From Sphaerisporangium siamense (GTDB taxonomy: Bacteria; Actinomycetota; Actinomycetes; Streptosporangiales; Streptosporangiaceae), in assembly GCF_014205275.1 (NCBI RefSeq), contig NZ_JACHND010000001.1:8423128-8487127 (forward strand): DNA of 64,000 bases, read 5' to 3'. The notes below the pieces were generated by a model. It made no database searches and was not told the origin of the DNA. It saw only the letters and a program-made list of their open reading frames with translations. Each line of letters begins with the position of its first letter. The stretch's first letter is position 1. Below are positions 29,481 to 38,651 of this stretch, piece after piece. The translations under genes and the position numbers were made by a program.

Positions 29481-29486
29481 TACTCT
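29481..29486 (+). promoter_or_regulatory. -10 box of the first large proline-rich gene
   Basis: TACTCT lies exactly 6 bases before the ATG at 29493 and there is no ribosome binding site, so the message is predicted to be leaderless and separately transcribed from the CAP gene. Confidence 0.6.
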
Positions 29487-29492
29487 CGGCGC

Positions 29493-31760
29493 ATGGGTTA
29501 CCCCGGGGATCAGCCGCAACGCCGTCAGCCTTACCGCCCGTACGAGCCGCAGGAGCCCTCGGGGTCACGCGGCTCGGAAGAACGCCCCGAAGAGCGCACC
29601 GGCCCCTCCGTGCCGTGGCCGACCCTCCCCCCGCCCGAAGAGAGCGAGCCCGGGCGACGCCCCATGTCCCGCATGGAAGAGCGCCGCAGGCGCGCGCAGG
29701 GTACGCCCACGGACGCCCCCCTGGGCGCCTCCCCCTTCGGAGCCCCCGCCACCGGCGAGTCCCCGGACACCCGTGGCACGGGCGGCTTCTTCGGGCGCCA
29801 CCCCGGCGAAGGCTCCACCACGAACCCCGACCCGCACGGCACCCCCCGCCCAGCCACGGAGACAGGCCCTCAACCGTTCCCCAACCCGGCAGGCACCCCC
29901 TTCGGCACCTCCGGCCCTCCGGGAAACACCGGCCCATTCGGCTCGTCCGGCCTTCCCGGAAACACCGGCCCATTCGGCACGTCCGACCATCAGGGAAACG
30001 CCGGACCACTCGGGCCGTCCGGAACCAACGGCGGACCACTCGGGCCGTCCGGAGCTAACGGCGGACCACTCGGCCCATCCGGAGCGAACGGCGGGCCGTT
30101 CGGCTCGTCGGGGCCGAACGCCGGGCCGCTCGGCTCGTCCGGCGTTCAGGGGAACGCCGCGCCATTCGGCTCGCCTGGTGTTCAGAGCAACGCCGGGCCG
30201 TCCGGCCTTCAGGGGAACGCCGGCGGTCCGGGGGTCACCGGCCTGCCTGGTGGGAGCGGGGCGGCAGGCTCGGGGACGGGAAGCTTCGGTGCTTCTGCGG
30301 CGGGCCCGGGGCGTGGCTCCGGCTTCCAGGGGGACCCGCTGTTCTCCAAGGACTTCCGCTTCGGCGACACCCCGTCCGCGAGCGGCACCGGCCACGGACA
30401 GACCGGACCGAACGACCAGAGCGCCCCCAACCCCGGCACCGGCTCTCTCCCCTCGAACCCGTTGTCTTCGAACCCCCTGACACCGAACCCGCTGGCCTCG
30501 AATTCCCCGCCGCCGAATCCCCTGTCTTCGAACCCCTTGTCTTCGGGCGATCCTCTGTCCGGGAGCCCGAACGGCTTCGGGGGCGGGCGCGCCTCCGGCT
30601 CGCCCCGGGAACGTGGCGGCGTCTTCGCGGAGCCGGACGGCCCCACGCCGTTCAACCAGCCCTTCGAACGCGTCTTCGGCAAGCCGGACTCCCGGCCGTA
30701 CGAATCCCCCCAGGCCCCGGACTCCGCGTCACCCCAGACCCCGGCCTCCGCGTTCGAGCCGCCCCGGGCCCCGAGCCGTCCCTTCGAGTCCGCGCAGTCC
30801 CAGCCCGAGTCGTTCGGAGGCGGCCGGGCGCCGAACCGTCCCTTCGAGGCGTCGCCGGGCAGACCCGCCGGCGACTCCGAGACCCCCGGCGCCGAGGAGC
30901 GCCCGTTCGAGGCGTTCGCGCCGCAGAGCTCCGACCCCTTCTCGCGCCTGCGGAAGGACGACCGTCCGTCCAAGGGCGAGCCGCCGCCTCCTCCCATGGA
31001 GACGCGCAGGTCGGAGCCCGAGCCCGACGACCGGCGTTCCCGGGCGCCGCTGATCGTCGGCGGCGGCCTGGTGGGTCTGATCGGCGCGGTCGTCGCGGCC
31101 GTCATGTTCCTGAACAGCCTCGATGATCCGCCGACGACGTCCGCCGTCCCCAACACCCGCCCGAGCGCGCAGGCTCCTATGGTCACGGGCAACGACGACA
31201 AGTACGGGTTCGCGGCCTCACGGAAGACCGACCCCCAGCCGCTGACGCTGAAGGAGGTCTTCGGCCGCAGGACGGTGACCGCGCACGGCCGGTCCTATCT
31301 GATGACGGTGCGCCGGACGGACAAGAAGTGCGGCGACGCGGTGCACGGCACGGGGATCCAGAAGGCCCTCAAGGCGGGGGGCTGCACGCAGTTCCTGCGC
31401 GCCAGCTTCCGCGACAAGCGGGGCAACCTCATCGGGACGGTCGGCGTGGGGAACCTGAAGACGGCGGCCGCCGCGAAGAAGGCCGGGAAGACCGGGACGG
31501 GGGACGAGCTGGCGGACTACGTCACGCCGCTCCCCGGCAAGGACACCGCGACGAAGCTGCTCGGCGGTCCCGGGGAGTCCTTCGCCGCCGCCTGGCCGCA
31601 GGGGCACTACCTCGTCATGCTGTGGTTCCAGTACAAGGACGGGCACAAGCCCTCCAAGAGCGAGATGAAGCAGCTCAACCGGGCCGCTCTCGACATCACG
31701 GAGGCGACGGTGTTCGCGGCTTTGGACACGCGCGCCCTTACCGGAGCGAAAACCAATTGA
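29493..31760 (+). CDS. large Pro/Gly-rich type II membrane protein with C-terminal extracellular domain (paralog 1)
   Basis: A 755-residue protein not matching any family I recognise. The first 515 residues are low complexity: a Pro/Glu/Arg-rich start, collagen-like Gly-Pro repeats at about 135-250, then Ser/Asn/Pro and Arg-rich stretches. After DDRRSR comes one membrane helix at about 518-542 (PLIVGGGLVGLIGAVVAAVM), placing the long N-terminus inside the cell. Residues 577-755 form a folded extracellular domain (LTLKEVFGRRTVTAHGRSY, KAGGCTQFLRASF, YKDGHKPSKSEM) shared with the next gene. Two cysteines in it may form a disulfide. The ATG at 29493 was chosen from the leaderless -10 box; the open frame extends further upstream over the CAP gene and is not coding there. 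Confidence 0.75.
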   Translation: MGYPGDQPQRRQPYRPYEPQEPSGSRGSEERPEERTGPSVPWPTLPPPEESEPGRRPMSRMEERRRRAQGTPTDAPLGASPFGAPATGESPDTRGTGGFFGRHPGEGSTTNPDPHGTPRPATETGPQPFPNPAGTPFGTSGPPGNTGPFGSSGLPGNTGPFGTSDHQGNAGPLGPSGTNGGPLGPSGANGGPLGPSGANGGPFGSSGPNAGPLGSSGVQGNAAPFGSPGVQSNAGPSGLQGNAGGPGVTGLPGGSGAAGSGTGSFGASAAGPGRGSGFQGDPLFSKDFRFGDTPSASGTGHGQTGPNDQSAPNPGTGSLPSNPLSSNPLTPNPLASNSPPPNPLSSNPLSSGDPLSGSPNGFGGGRASGSPRERGGVFAEPDGPTPFNQPFERVFGKPDSRPYESPQAPDSASPQTPASAFEPPRAPSRPFESAQSQPESFGGGRAPNRPFEASPGRPAGDSETPGAEERPFEAFAPQSSDPFSRLRKDDRPSKGEPPPPPMETRRSEPEPDDRRSRAPLIVGGGLVGLIGAVVAAVMFLNSLDDPPTTSAVPNTRPSAQAPMVTGNDDKYGFAASRKTDPQPLTLKEVFGRRTVTAHGRSYLMTVRRTDKKCGDAVHGTGIQKALKAGGCTQFLRASFRDKRGNLIGTVGVGNLKTAAAAKKAGKTGTGDELADYVTPLPGKDTATKLLGGPGESFAAAWPQGHYLVMLWFQYKDGHKPSKSEMKQLNRAALDITEATVFAALDTRALTGAKTN
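29919..30240 (+). repeat. in-frame tandem repeats coding collagen-like Gly-Pro segments
   Basis: About two 36-base units near 29930-30000 are followed by 30-base units beginning at 30003, 30033, 30063, 30093 and 30123, encoding GGPLGPSGAN-type decapeptides. Nucleotide identity between neighbouring units is high for the first three, indicating recent duplication or slippage. Confidence 0.75.
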
Positions 31761-31869
31761 TACTTGATTACCCCAAAAACCCACATAACCGCACAGATCG
31801 GGTGGTGACCTAGACCCGGAAACGCCCATACCGGTATGCCGATCTCCGACTGTGGATACGCTTCCGCGT

Positions 31870-34800
31870 ATGCGTGGCCAGGATTCCGGATCCGAGCACG
31901 AGCGAGAGACCGAGAGTTCGGGGGCTCCGGCGATGCCGCCCCCGAGCTTCGGACAGGCGCATCAGCCCGTGCCGCGGACCGAACACGACACGAAGAACCC
32001 CGCCTCACCACACCCGCAGGCGAGGTCCCACGACACATCCCCTGACCACTCGCCCTTCCCGGCACCTCCCACGGACGGACAGACGCGCCCAGGCATGCCG
32101 AGCAAGCACTCCAAGCCCCCCGAGCCCACCCCGGCACCTCCGCCCCCGGGCCCCCCGTCCCCGATGAACGCCCCCCAATCCTGGGGCCAAGCATCCCCCC
32201 AGACGCCTCCAGCGGACACCGCTCAAGGCAACCCCGCCCCCTCGGGCCGGACACCAGGCCAGGCGCCCGCCGAAGACACCCGACGGGGCAACCCCGCGCC
32301 ATCGAGCCAGGCACCAGGCCAGATGCCCACTGATGACACCAGACGGGGCAACCCCATGCCGTCGGGCCAGGCACCCGCCGGGGACATCAGACAGGGCAAC
32401 CCCGCGCCACGGAGCCAGGCACCAGGTCAGGCGCCCGCAGGGGGCACGCGGCGGGCGTGGGGGCGGGGTGAGGCGCAACCGTGGCCCGCCGCGGAGCGGT
32501 TCCCCGGCGAGCAGGACTGGTTCGGTCCGTCCGATCCTCTGGACGACACCCCCGCCTCCCGGACCCCGAGCACCCCACCCTGGCCCGGCACCGGCCAGGC
32601 CGCCGCCGGACCTTCCCCGGCGTCGCCGGCCATGCCGAACCCTGACCAGACGATGCCCAGGACGGCGGGCGGCCCGCCAGGCGACCTCTTTCCGCTGAGC
32701 CCCTCCCGCGAATCGCTACTGGACCAAACCCGCCCCGGCGGCACGCTCCCCGCCTTCCCCCCCGTCGATCCCCCCGTCCCCGGGACCGGGCAGGGCGCCC
32801 CCACCACGCAAGGCACTGGAATCCCCCCGGCGTCAGCCGCCCCCGCCATTCCGGCCGCGCCCGGCATCGGGATCACCACTGGCGTTCCCGCCATGCCCGG
32901 CGTCCCAGGCACTACTGGCACTCCGGCCACGCCCGCCGTTCCGGGGGCTCCCGCCATGCCCGGCGCTCACGGGGCTCCGGCCATGCCGGGCACTCCAGGG
33001 GTTCCCGCCATGCCCGGCACTCCAGGGACTCCCGCCATATCGGGCAGTCCGGTCAATTCGGCCACGCCGAACGTTCTTAGCCCGACCTCCATGCCAGCCG
33101 TGCCTGATACTTCAGCCCCGACCATGTCGAGCCAATCACCGGCGTCGATCCCCCCGGTGACACCGGCACCATCGGCGGGTTGGGCGCAGTCGCCGGCTGA
33201 GCACGCGAGGCCGGTACGGCCCGGCGAGCCGGGGGACGTGCCCGTCTGGCCCCTTGAGCCCAGCCCCGCCAAACGAGCTTCACAGGACGTCGGTGGCGAG
33301 TTGCCCGGCCGTGCCGTCGCGGGTGGTGAGCGTTCTCCAGGGGAGCCGTCAGGACGGCCGTCCCCGGTCGATGCGGAGGTCCCGTCGCCGTCGAAGCCCG
33401 AGCCTGCCGGGCCGGGCGGTCCGGCGACTCCTGGTCCCAGACCCTCGCCGGTTCCCCCGCCGTCTCCCGGCCCCGCCCCGACGCCGACCGTGCCCGCGCC
33501 GTCGCCTCCGCCGGTCCCCACTCCGTCGATTCCGGCGCCGCGCCCGGCCGCGGCCGCGACGCTGCCCGCGGCCGATTCCTCGCGCCCGACGGCCCCGGAA
33601 TCCCCCTCCTCCCATCAACTCCCGGCCGTCCAGCCCGGAACGCAGCCACCGTCACGTGAACAATCCCCGACCACCCAGAACGCAGCGCAACCACCGGCAG
33701 GTGCGCAGTTGCCGTCCGTCCAGGACGCAGCGCAGCCACCGCCAGGTGCACAGTTCCCGGCCCCCCAGGACGCAGCGCAACCACCGGCGGGTGCGCAGTT
33801 CCCGGCCGCCCAGGACGGAGCACGGCCACCGGCCGATGTGCGGTCCCCGGCCGACCGGCAAGGGGAGGGGGCTTCGGGAGGGGAGCGGAAGGGCGTTCCG
33901 CTGCTTCCGCGCTCGCAGGCGGGGCCGCCGCCGAAGCCCGCGACGACGTCGGGGCGGGTTCCGGGCACGCCCTTGCCTCCCGCGCCGGTGACCCTCCCTC
34001 CCTGGCCGGGTTCGGCCCGGCGGGACAGCGGCGCTTCGCAGACGTCATCCCCCACGCCCCCGGCCGCTCCCCCAGGGACTCCCACCGGACCGCCCCCTTC
34101 GGCGGCTCCTTCCGGCGCGGGCGGTGGGTCAGGTCCGGAGCGCGTGGGTGGACTCACGGCGGGTCCGGCCGCGCCTCCGCCGCCTGGTACGCCGCTTCCG
34201 CCGGCGCCGGTGACCAGTGACGCCCTGAGCCGGACGCCGCACTCCGGGCCCACCGAGGCTCCGGGCGCGCCTGGTAACAGGCCCAAGGACGTCTTGGGCC
34301 CAGCCCCCACAAACAGCGAGATAAGGACCGATTCCGGTACGGCACGGCTACGGCCCCCGCCGGCCCCCGGCACCCCGCTTCCGCCCGCGCCGCGAAACCT
34401 GTCCCTGGTGCCGCCCCTGGGCTCGGAGCCCCAGCGCCCAGGCGCCAGGTCCGCGCCCTCCGGCGACGCCTTTCCCCTTGCGTCGCCGATCCCCACGGCG
34501 CCCGCACCATCACCGGCCTCAGCGCCCCTCCCCGCCGCCGGCTCCCCCACGACGCCGACGGCCATCCCACCGGGCACCGGCTCCGCGCCCCCGTCCGCCG
34601 CCACGCCCGGCACCGGCCCGAACGGCCCCGCCGTCACGCCGGTCCCTGGCCCGAACGGCCCGCCCGTCGTGGGGCCGAACGGCCCCGGCGTCGCGCCGTC
34701 CACCGGCCCGGGTGACGTCGCGTCCGCCAAGGAGCTCCTCCCGGCCCGCTCGGCCGCGCTCGCGACGGGGACGGGCGTCGACGTGAACCGGGCGCAGGCC

Positions 34801-35625
34801 GGGCAGCCGGGGGCCTCGGGGGCCGTGCCGGAACGGCCGCCGTTCGTCCCGCCCGGCGCGGTCCCCCCGCCGGAGCCGCCGTCCGGCGCGCCCGAAGGGA
34901 ACTCGCGCAAGCGGGTGGTGCTGGTCGCGGGCGTGGCCGTCGCGGTCGCGGCGGTGGGCACGGCCGCCGTGTTCGGCTACCAGGCGCTCAACCGGGACAG
35001 CGCTCCGGTGAGCCTGCCCGAGCCGCTGCCGTCCGTCGACGTCGTGATCCCCGAGCCCACGGACCTGGCCTCGCCCGAGCCGTCCCCGGTCGTGACCACG
35101 GTGCTCAACTCCGAGAAGACCGACCCCAAGAAGCTGACGCTGAAGGAGGCGTTCTCCCAGCAGAAGGTGACGGTCCAGGGCCGCGCCTACGTCCGCGCCA
35201 AGGTCGATCTCACCGCCCAGTGGCAGAAGGCCGCGGTCGGGACGTTCGCCACGGCGCTGAAGAAGGCCGGGTGCACGCGGGTGCTGCGGGCGACGTACGT
35301 GGACGGCAAGCGGCGTTACGCCGTCACGACCGGCATCGCGGTGTTCCCCACCAAGCAGGCCGCCGTCGCCGTGGACAAGAAGAAGGACCTGGCGAAGACG
35401 GTCTGGTTCCGCGGCCTGGCGGGCGACGCGGGCAGCGGCGCGGACAAGGCGGACATCGCCGGCGGGTACGCGTCCGGGCTGGTCTGGGGACGCTACATCA
35501 TCTTCAGCTTCGCGACCTACGCCGACGGCCACACCCCCACCGCCGCCGAGAAGGACCTCGCCCCGATCAGCGGCGCCTTCCGCGACCAGACCGCCAAGGT
35601 GATCCAGAAGCGCCTCACCGGCTGA
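31870..35625 (+). CDS. giant Pro/Ala-rich type II membrane protein with C-terminal extracellular domain (paralog 2)
   Basis: A 1251-residue paralog of the preceding gene, with no recognised family. About 1010 residues of Pro/Ala/Gly/Ser-rich disordered sequence with several tandem repeat blocks precede a basic NSRKR and a single membrane helix at about 1015-1035 (VVLVAGVAVAVAAVGTAAV). Residues 1083-1251 match the C-terminal domain of paralog 1: LTLKEAFSQQKVTVQGRAY, KKAGCTRVLRATY, YADGHTPTAAEKDL. This copy has a single Cys in the domain. TACGCT at 31857-31862 lies 7 bases before the ATG, consistent with a leaderless start; a GTG at 31852 is also in frame. The Pro-rich part would be cytoplasmic. 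Function is unknown. Confidence 0.75.
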   Translation: MRGQDSGSEHERETESSGAPAMPPPSFGQAHQPVPRTEHDTKNPASPHPQARSHDTSPDHSPFPAPPTDGQTRPGMPSKHSKPPEPTPAPPPPGPPSPMNAPQSWGQASPQTPPADTAQGNPAPSGRTPGQAPAEDTRRGNPAPSSQAPGQMPTDDTRRGNPMPSGQAPAGDIRQGNPAPRSQAPGQAPAGGTRRAWGRGEAQPWPAAERFPGEQDWFGPSDPLDDTPASRTPSTPPWPGTGQAAAGPSPASPAMPNPDQTMPRTAGGPPGDLFPLSPSRESLLDQTRPGGTLPAFPPVDPPVPGTGQGAPTTQGTGIPPASAAPAIPAAPGIGITTGVPAMPGVPGTTGTPATPAVPGAPAMPGAHGAPAMPGTPGVPAMPGTPGTPAISGSPVNSATPNVLSPTSMPAVPDTSAPTMSSQSPASIPPVTPAPSAGWAQSPAEHARPVRPGEPGDVPVWPLEPSPAKRASQDVGGELPGRAVAGGERSPGEPSGRPSPVDAEVPSPSKPEPAGPGGPATPGPRPSPVPPPSPGPAPTPTVPAPSPPPVPTPSIPAPRPAAAATLPAADSSRPTAPESPSSHQLPAVQPGTQPPSREQSPTTQNAAQPPAGAQLPSVQDAAQPPPGAQFPAPQDAAQPPAGAQFPAAQDGARPPADVRSPADRQGEGASGGERKGVPLLPRSQAGPPPKPATTSGRVPGTPLPPAPVTLPPWPGSARRDSGASQTSSPTPPAAPPGTPTGPPPSAAPSGAGGGSGPERVGGLTAGPAAPPPPGTPLPPAPVTSDALSRTPHSGPTEAPGAPGNRPKDVLGPAPTNSEIRTDSGTARLRPPPAPGTPLPPAPRNLSLVPPLGSEPQRPGARSAPSGDAFPLASPIPTAPAPSPASAPLPAAGSPTTPTAIPPGTGSAPPSAATPGTGPNGPAVTPVPGPNGPPVVGPNGPGVAPSTGPGDVASAKELLPARSAALATGTGVDVNRAQAGQPGASGAVPERPPFVPPGAVPPPEPPSGAPEGNSRKRVVLVAGVAVAVAAVGTAAVFGYQALNRDSAPVSLPEPLPSVDVVIPEPTDLASPEPSPVVTTVLNSEKTDPKKLTLKEAFSQQKVTVQGRAYVRAKVDLTAQWQKAAVGTFATALKKAGCTRVLRATYVDGKRRYAVTTGIAVFPTKQAAVAVDKKKDLAKTVWFRGLAGDAGSGADKADIAGGYASGLVWGRYIIFSFATYADGHTPTAAEKDLAPISGAFRDQTAKVIQKRLTG
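32224..32451 (+). repeat. in-frame 60-base repeats (QGNPAP blocks)
   Basis: Four consecutive units begin at 32224, 32284, 32344 and 32392 (60, 60, 48 and 60 bases) and encode variants of RGNPAPSSQAPGQMPTDDTR within the disordered region of paralog 2. One unit is 12 bases shorter, as expected from slippage. Confidence 0.75.
32944..33051 (+). repeat. in-frame 27-base tandem repeats (GxPAMPGTP)
   Basis: Four 27-base units (starts 32944, 32971, 32998, 33025) encode nine-residue repeats of the GVPAMPGTP type in paralog 2. Similar diverged units extend upstream to about 32880. Confidence 0.75.
33637..33861 (+). repeat. in-frame 45-base tandem repeats (AAQPPAGAQFPAxQD)
   Basis: Five 45-base units encode fifteen-residue repeats; the three at 33682, 33727 and 33772 are nearly identical and the outer two are degenerate. 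They add to the disordered region of paralog 2. Confidence 0.78.
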
Positions 35626-35652
35626 CAAAAGGCCGGGCGCGCCCGGGACGCG

Positions 35653-35698
35653 CCTCGACCGCTGACCGGTCCCACGGGGACGGGTTCAGCGGTCGAGG
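35653..35698. terminator. hairpin terminator between paralog 2 and truA
   Basis: A perfect 13-bp stem (35653-35665 with 35686-35698) encloses a smaller stem (GTCCC with GGGAC). It lies between convergent genes and includes the truA stop codon, so it may stop transcription from both sides. Confidence 0.7.
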
Positions 35699-36744
35699 GT
35701 GCGGACGCGGCGGGTCCGCCGGGCCCGGTCGCTCAGGTCCTCGGGCGCGGGGTAGCGGACCTCTTCGAGGCACAGGCCGTGGGCGGGGGCGACGCTGACG
35801 CCGGAGTCGCGGACGGCGTTGACGAGCACGGTGCCCGGCCATTCGACGGGCCGGTTGCCCTCGCCGACGGCGAGCAGCGCCCCGACGAGCGCGCGGACCA
35901 TGGAGTGGCAGAAGGCGTCGGCCACGACCGTGGCCACGAGGAGCCCGCCGGGCTCGCGGGCCCATTCCAGGCGCTGGAGCTCCCGGATCGTGGTGGCCCC
36001 CTCGCGCCGCTTGCAGAAGGCCGCGAAGTCGTGCTCGCCGACGAGCCGGGCCGCCGCCGCGTTCATCCGGCCGACGTCCAGCGGCCGGGGGTACCAGAGG
36101 ATCTCGTTCCTGCGCAGCGGGTCCACGCCCCCGGGCGCGTCGCCCACCCGGTAGGCGTACCGGCGGGACAGGGCGGAGAAACGTGCGTCGAAGCCCTCAG
36201 GAGCCTCCGTGACGGCCTGCACCCGCACGTCCAGGGGCAGTAGGCCCGCCAGCCGCCGCGTCAGCGCAGAGAGCCGCTGAGCGGTGCTCGACGGGGTCGT
36301 GGCGCGGCGTCCCTCGACCGCGCTCAGGGAGGCGGCGGGCACGTCGACGTGGACGACCTGCCCGCGCGCGTGGACGCCCGCGTCCGTACGGCCGGCGACG
36401 GTCAGCGACGGAGGCGGGTCCAGGCGCAGGACGCGGCCGAGCGCCTTCTCCAACTCGCCCTGCACGGTGCGCAGGCCCGGCTGCCGCGCCCACCCGAAGA
36501 AGTCCGTGCCGTCGTAGGCGAGATCCATCCGGAGCCGTACGAGCGCCTCGTCGCCGCCCTCGGCCGTCGTCGCGCTCTCGGGGGCGCGGCTCCCCAGCTC
36601 CCGGCCGTCACCGGCGGAGACCGGCGGCTCGACGGCCGGGGACGCGGGCGCGCCGGGCCCGGCGCCGGAGAAGACCTCCGCGGCGGCTACGGGTGTCGCG
36701 GGGGCGGTTCCCGGGGTGGCGGGAAGGTGGGGCGGGTTCGTCAT
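35686..36744 (-). CDS. truA: tRNA pseudouridine(38-40) synthase TruA
   Basis: Isomerises uridines 38-40 of the anticodon arm to pseudouridine. The catalytic Asp121 is in [14 protein letters not shown], and the core from about residue 68 ([20 protein letters not shown]) is typical. The first 67 residues are a Pro/Ala/Glu-rich extension not needed for the fold. The ATG at 36744 is chosen because GAGAGGAG lies about 6 bases upstream; a longer frame to 36831 has no such site. The protein has 352 residues. It is the last gene of the alpha-operon run. Confidence 0.94.
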   Translation of the reverse strand: MTNPPHLPATPGTAPATPVAAAEVFSGAGPGAPASPAVEPPVSAGDGRELGSRAPESATTAEGGDEALVRLRMDLAYDGTDFFGWARQPGLRTVQGELEKALGRVLRLDPPPSLTVAGRTDAGVHARGQVVHVDVPAASLSAVEGRRATTPSSTAQRLSALTRRLAGLLPLDVRVQAVTEAPEGFDARFSALSRRYAYRVGDAPGGVDPLRRNEILWYPRPLDVGRMNAAAARLVGEHDFAAFCKRREGATTIRELQRLEWAREPGGLLVATVVADAFCHSMVRALVGALLAVGEGNRPVEWPGTVLVNAVRDSGVSVAPAHGLCLEEVRYPAPEDLSDRARRTRRVRTLDR

Positions 36745-36779
36745 CGCGGGCTCCTCTCGCGTGGGGTACGGCGGAACGC

Positions 36780-36818
36780 CACGGGCCCAGCACACCGGTG
36801 AGGTGCGCTGGGCCCGTG
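36780..36818 (-). terminator. hairpin between rplQ and truA
   Basis: CACGGGCCCAGC (36780-36791) pairs perfectly with GCTGGGCCCGTG (36807-36818), and the 15-base loop contains CACC/GGTG that can extend the stem. It follows rplQ by 50 bases and may be a terminator or partial attenuator before truA. Confidence 0.72.
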
Positions 36819-36867
36819 CACGATCGACCAACGGCCGGGAAGAGGCCCCGGCCTCACGACTGCCCGA

Positions 36868-37428
36868 TCAGGCCTCGTCCTTCTTGGACTCGGTCTTCTC
36901 GTCCGCGGGCGCGTCCTCGTCGGAGGCGGCGTCGGCGGGAGCGGAGTCCGCCGGGGCCGCGTCGGCCGGGGCGTCCTCGGCGCGCACGTCCTCCGCGGGA
37001 AGCTCGACGACCTCTTCGGCGGGCGCCGGCGCGGCGGCCGGAGCCGTACGGGTCACCGTGGCGGCGTTCAGCGGCTCGCTCACCAGCTCGATCAGCGCCA
37101 TCGGGGCGTTGTCGCCCTTGCGGGGGCCGAGCTTGGTGATGCGGGTGTAGCCACCGGGACGCGCGGCGAAGGTCGGCGCGATCTCGGTGAAGAGGTGGTG
37201 GACGACGCCCTTGTCCTTGACCACGGTCAGAACCTGGCGACGGTTGTGGATGTCGCCCTTCTTGGCCTTGGTGATGAGACGCTCGGCCACCGGCCTGAGG
37301 CGCTTGGCCTTGGCCTCGGTGGTGCGGATGCGGCCGTGCTGGAACAGCTGGGTGGCGAGGTTCGCCAGGATCAGCCGCTCGTGGGCGGGGCTGCCGCCGA
37401 GGCGTGCACCCTTCGCGGGCTTGGGCAT
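36868..37428 (-). CDS. rplQ: 50S ribosomal protein L17
   Basis: A 186-residue L17. The first 120 residues are the ribosomal core ([40 protein letters not shown]). The rest is an Ala/Glu/Asp-rich acidic extension ([20 protein letters not shown]), longer than in most bacteria but usual in actinobacteria. It follows rpoA after a 144-bp spacer that contains two strong hairpins. Confidence 0.96.
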   Translation of the reverse strand: MPKPAKGARLGGSPAHERLILANLATQLFQHGRIRTTEAKAKRLRPVAERLITKAKKGDIHNRRQVLTVVKDKGVVHHLFTEIAPTFAARPGGYTRITKLGPRKGDNAPMALIELVSEPLNAATVTRTAPAAAPAPAEEVVELPAEDVRAEDAPADAAPADSAPADAASDEDAPADEKTESKKDEA

Positions 37429-37482
37429 GGTGTCTCCTTTGAGATAACCCGCACCGGCCGTGTCAGGTACCGGAGTCGGGCC

Positions 37483-37515
37483 GGGAGCCTCGGTCGTTTC
37501 GGCGACGAGGCTCCC
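37483..37515 (-). other. rpoA-rplQ intercistronic hairpin, distal
   Basis: GGGAGCCTCG (37483-37492) and CGAGGCTCCC (37506-37515) form a perfect 10-bp stem with a 13-base loop in the spacer between rpoA and rplQ. No U-run follows it. Confidence 0.65.
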
Positions 37516-37534
37516 GTCAGGTGAAATGCGGTGA

Positions 37535-37564
37535 TCGCGGCCCTCCGTGAGCGGAGGGCCGCGA
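37535..37564 (-). terminator. rpoA-rplQ intercistronic hairpin, proximal
   Basis: A perfect 13-bp stem (37535-37547 with 37552-37564) with a 4-base loop begins 8 bases after the rpoA stop. It is as stable as the groEL terminator but lacks a U-run, so it may terminate only part of the transcripts or protect the rpoA message end. Confidence 0.7.
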
Positions 37565-37572
37565 CCGGTGGA

Positions 37573-38589
37573 TCAGTACTGCTCGGTCTCGACGTACCGG
37601 GAGTCCTCGTCGTCGTAGTCGCCACCGGCGACCGCGGTCGGGTCGAACCCGGGCGGCGAGTCCTTCAGGGCCAGCGACATCTCGTGCAGCTTCTGCTTGA
37701 CCTCTTCGATGGACTTGGCGCCGAAGTTGCGGATGTCCAGCAGGTCCTGCTCGCTGCGCGCGACCAGCTCGCCCACGGTGTGGATGCCCTCGCGCTTGAG
37801 GCAGTTGTAGGAGCGAACGGTGAGGTTCAGCTCCTCGATCGGCAGCGCCAGGTCGGCGGCGAGCGCCGCGTCCGTCGGCGACGGGCCGATGTCGATGCCC
37901 TCGGCCTCGACGTTGAGCTCGCGCGCCAGGCCGAACAGCTCGACCAGGGTCTTGCCGGCGGAGGCCACGGCGTCGCGGGGCTTCATCGACGGCTTGGTCT
38001 CGACGTCGAGGATGAGGCGGTCGAAGTCGGTGCGCTGCTCGACTCGGGTGGCCTCGACCTTGTAGGTGACCTTGAGCACCGGCGAGTAGATCGAGTCGAC
38101 GGGAACGCGGCCGATCTCCTGGCCGGGCTGCTTGTTCTGGGCGGCGGAGACGTAGCCGCGGCCGCGCTCGACGGTCAGCTCCATCTCCAGCTTGGCCTTG
38201 CCGTTCAGCGTGGCGATGTGCAGGTCGGGGTTGTGGACCTCGACACCGGCGGGCGGCGCGATGTCCGCGGCGGTGACCTCGCCGGGGCCCTGCTTGCGCA
38301 GGTACATCACGACCGGCTCGTCGTGCTCGGAGGAGACGACCAGCGCCTTGAGGTTGAGGATGATGTCGGTGACGTCTTCCTTGACCCCGGGCACGGTCGA
38401 GAACTCGTGCAGCACGCCCTCGATGCGGATGCTCGTGACCGCCGCCCCCGGGATGGAGGACAGCAGCGTGCGGCGCAGCGAGTTGCCGATGGTGTAGCCG
38501 AAGCCCGGCTCCAGCGGCTCGATGACGAACCGCGACCTGGTCTCCTCGATCGACTCTTCGAGGAGGGAGGGACGCTGTGCGATCAGCAT
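37573..38589 (-). CDS. rpoA: DNA-directed RNA polymerase subunit alpha
   Basis: A 338-residue alpha subunit. The N-terminal assembly domain ([20 protein letters not shown] after the start; [20 protein letters not shown]) dimerises and nucleates RNA polymerase. The C-terminal domain, about residues 245-310 ([37 protein letters not shown]), contacts UP elements and activators. It follows rpsD, 108 bases downstream, in the standard alpha-operon order. Confidence 0.98.
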   Translation of the reverse strand: MLIAQRPSLLEESIEETRSRFVIEPLEPGFGYTIGNSLRRTLLSSIPGAAVTSIRIEGVLHEFSTVPGVKEDVTDIILNLKALVVSSEHDEPVVMYLRKQGPGEVTAADIAPPAGVEVHNPDLHIATLNGKAKLEMELTVERGRGYVSAAQNKQPGQEIGRVPVDSIYSPVLKVTYKVEATRVEQRTDFDRLILDVETKPSMKPRDAVASAGKTLVELFGLARELNVEAEGIDIGPSPTDAALAADLALPIEELNLTVRSYNCLKREGIHTVGELVARSEQDLLDIRNFGAKSIEEVKQKLHEMSLALKDSPPGFDPTAVAGGDYDDEDSRYVETEQY

Positions 38590-38651
38590 TGGGTTCTCCC
38601 CTGGGTTCCGCGGGGCCCGCTATTTGACCACCGCGATGGTTATTCTCCCCC

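Noticed and set aside
28731..29492. N-terminal extension of the first giant protein
   Set aside because: It overlaps the CAP-domain gene in another frame and is Arg/Pro-rich shadow sequence; a -10 box and ATG at 29493 mark the better start.
29919..30240. CRISPR-like array
   Set aside because: Regular repeats, but units are contiguous without spacers, multiples of three, in frame and encode Gly-Pro repeats.
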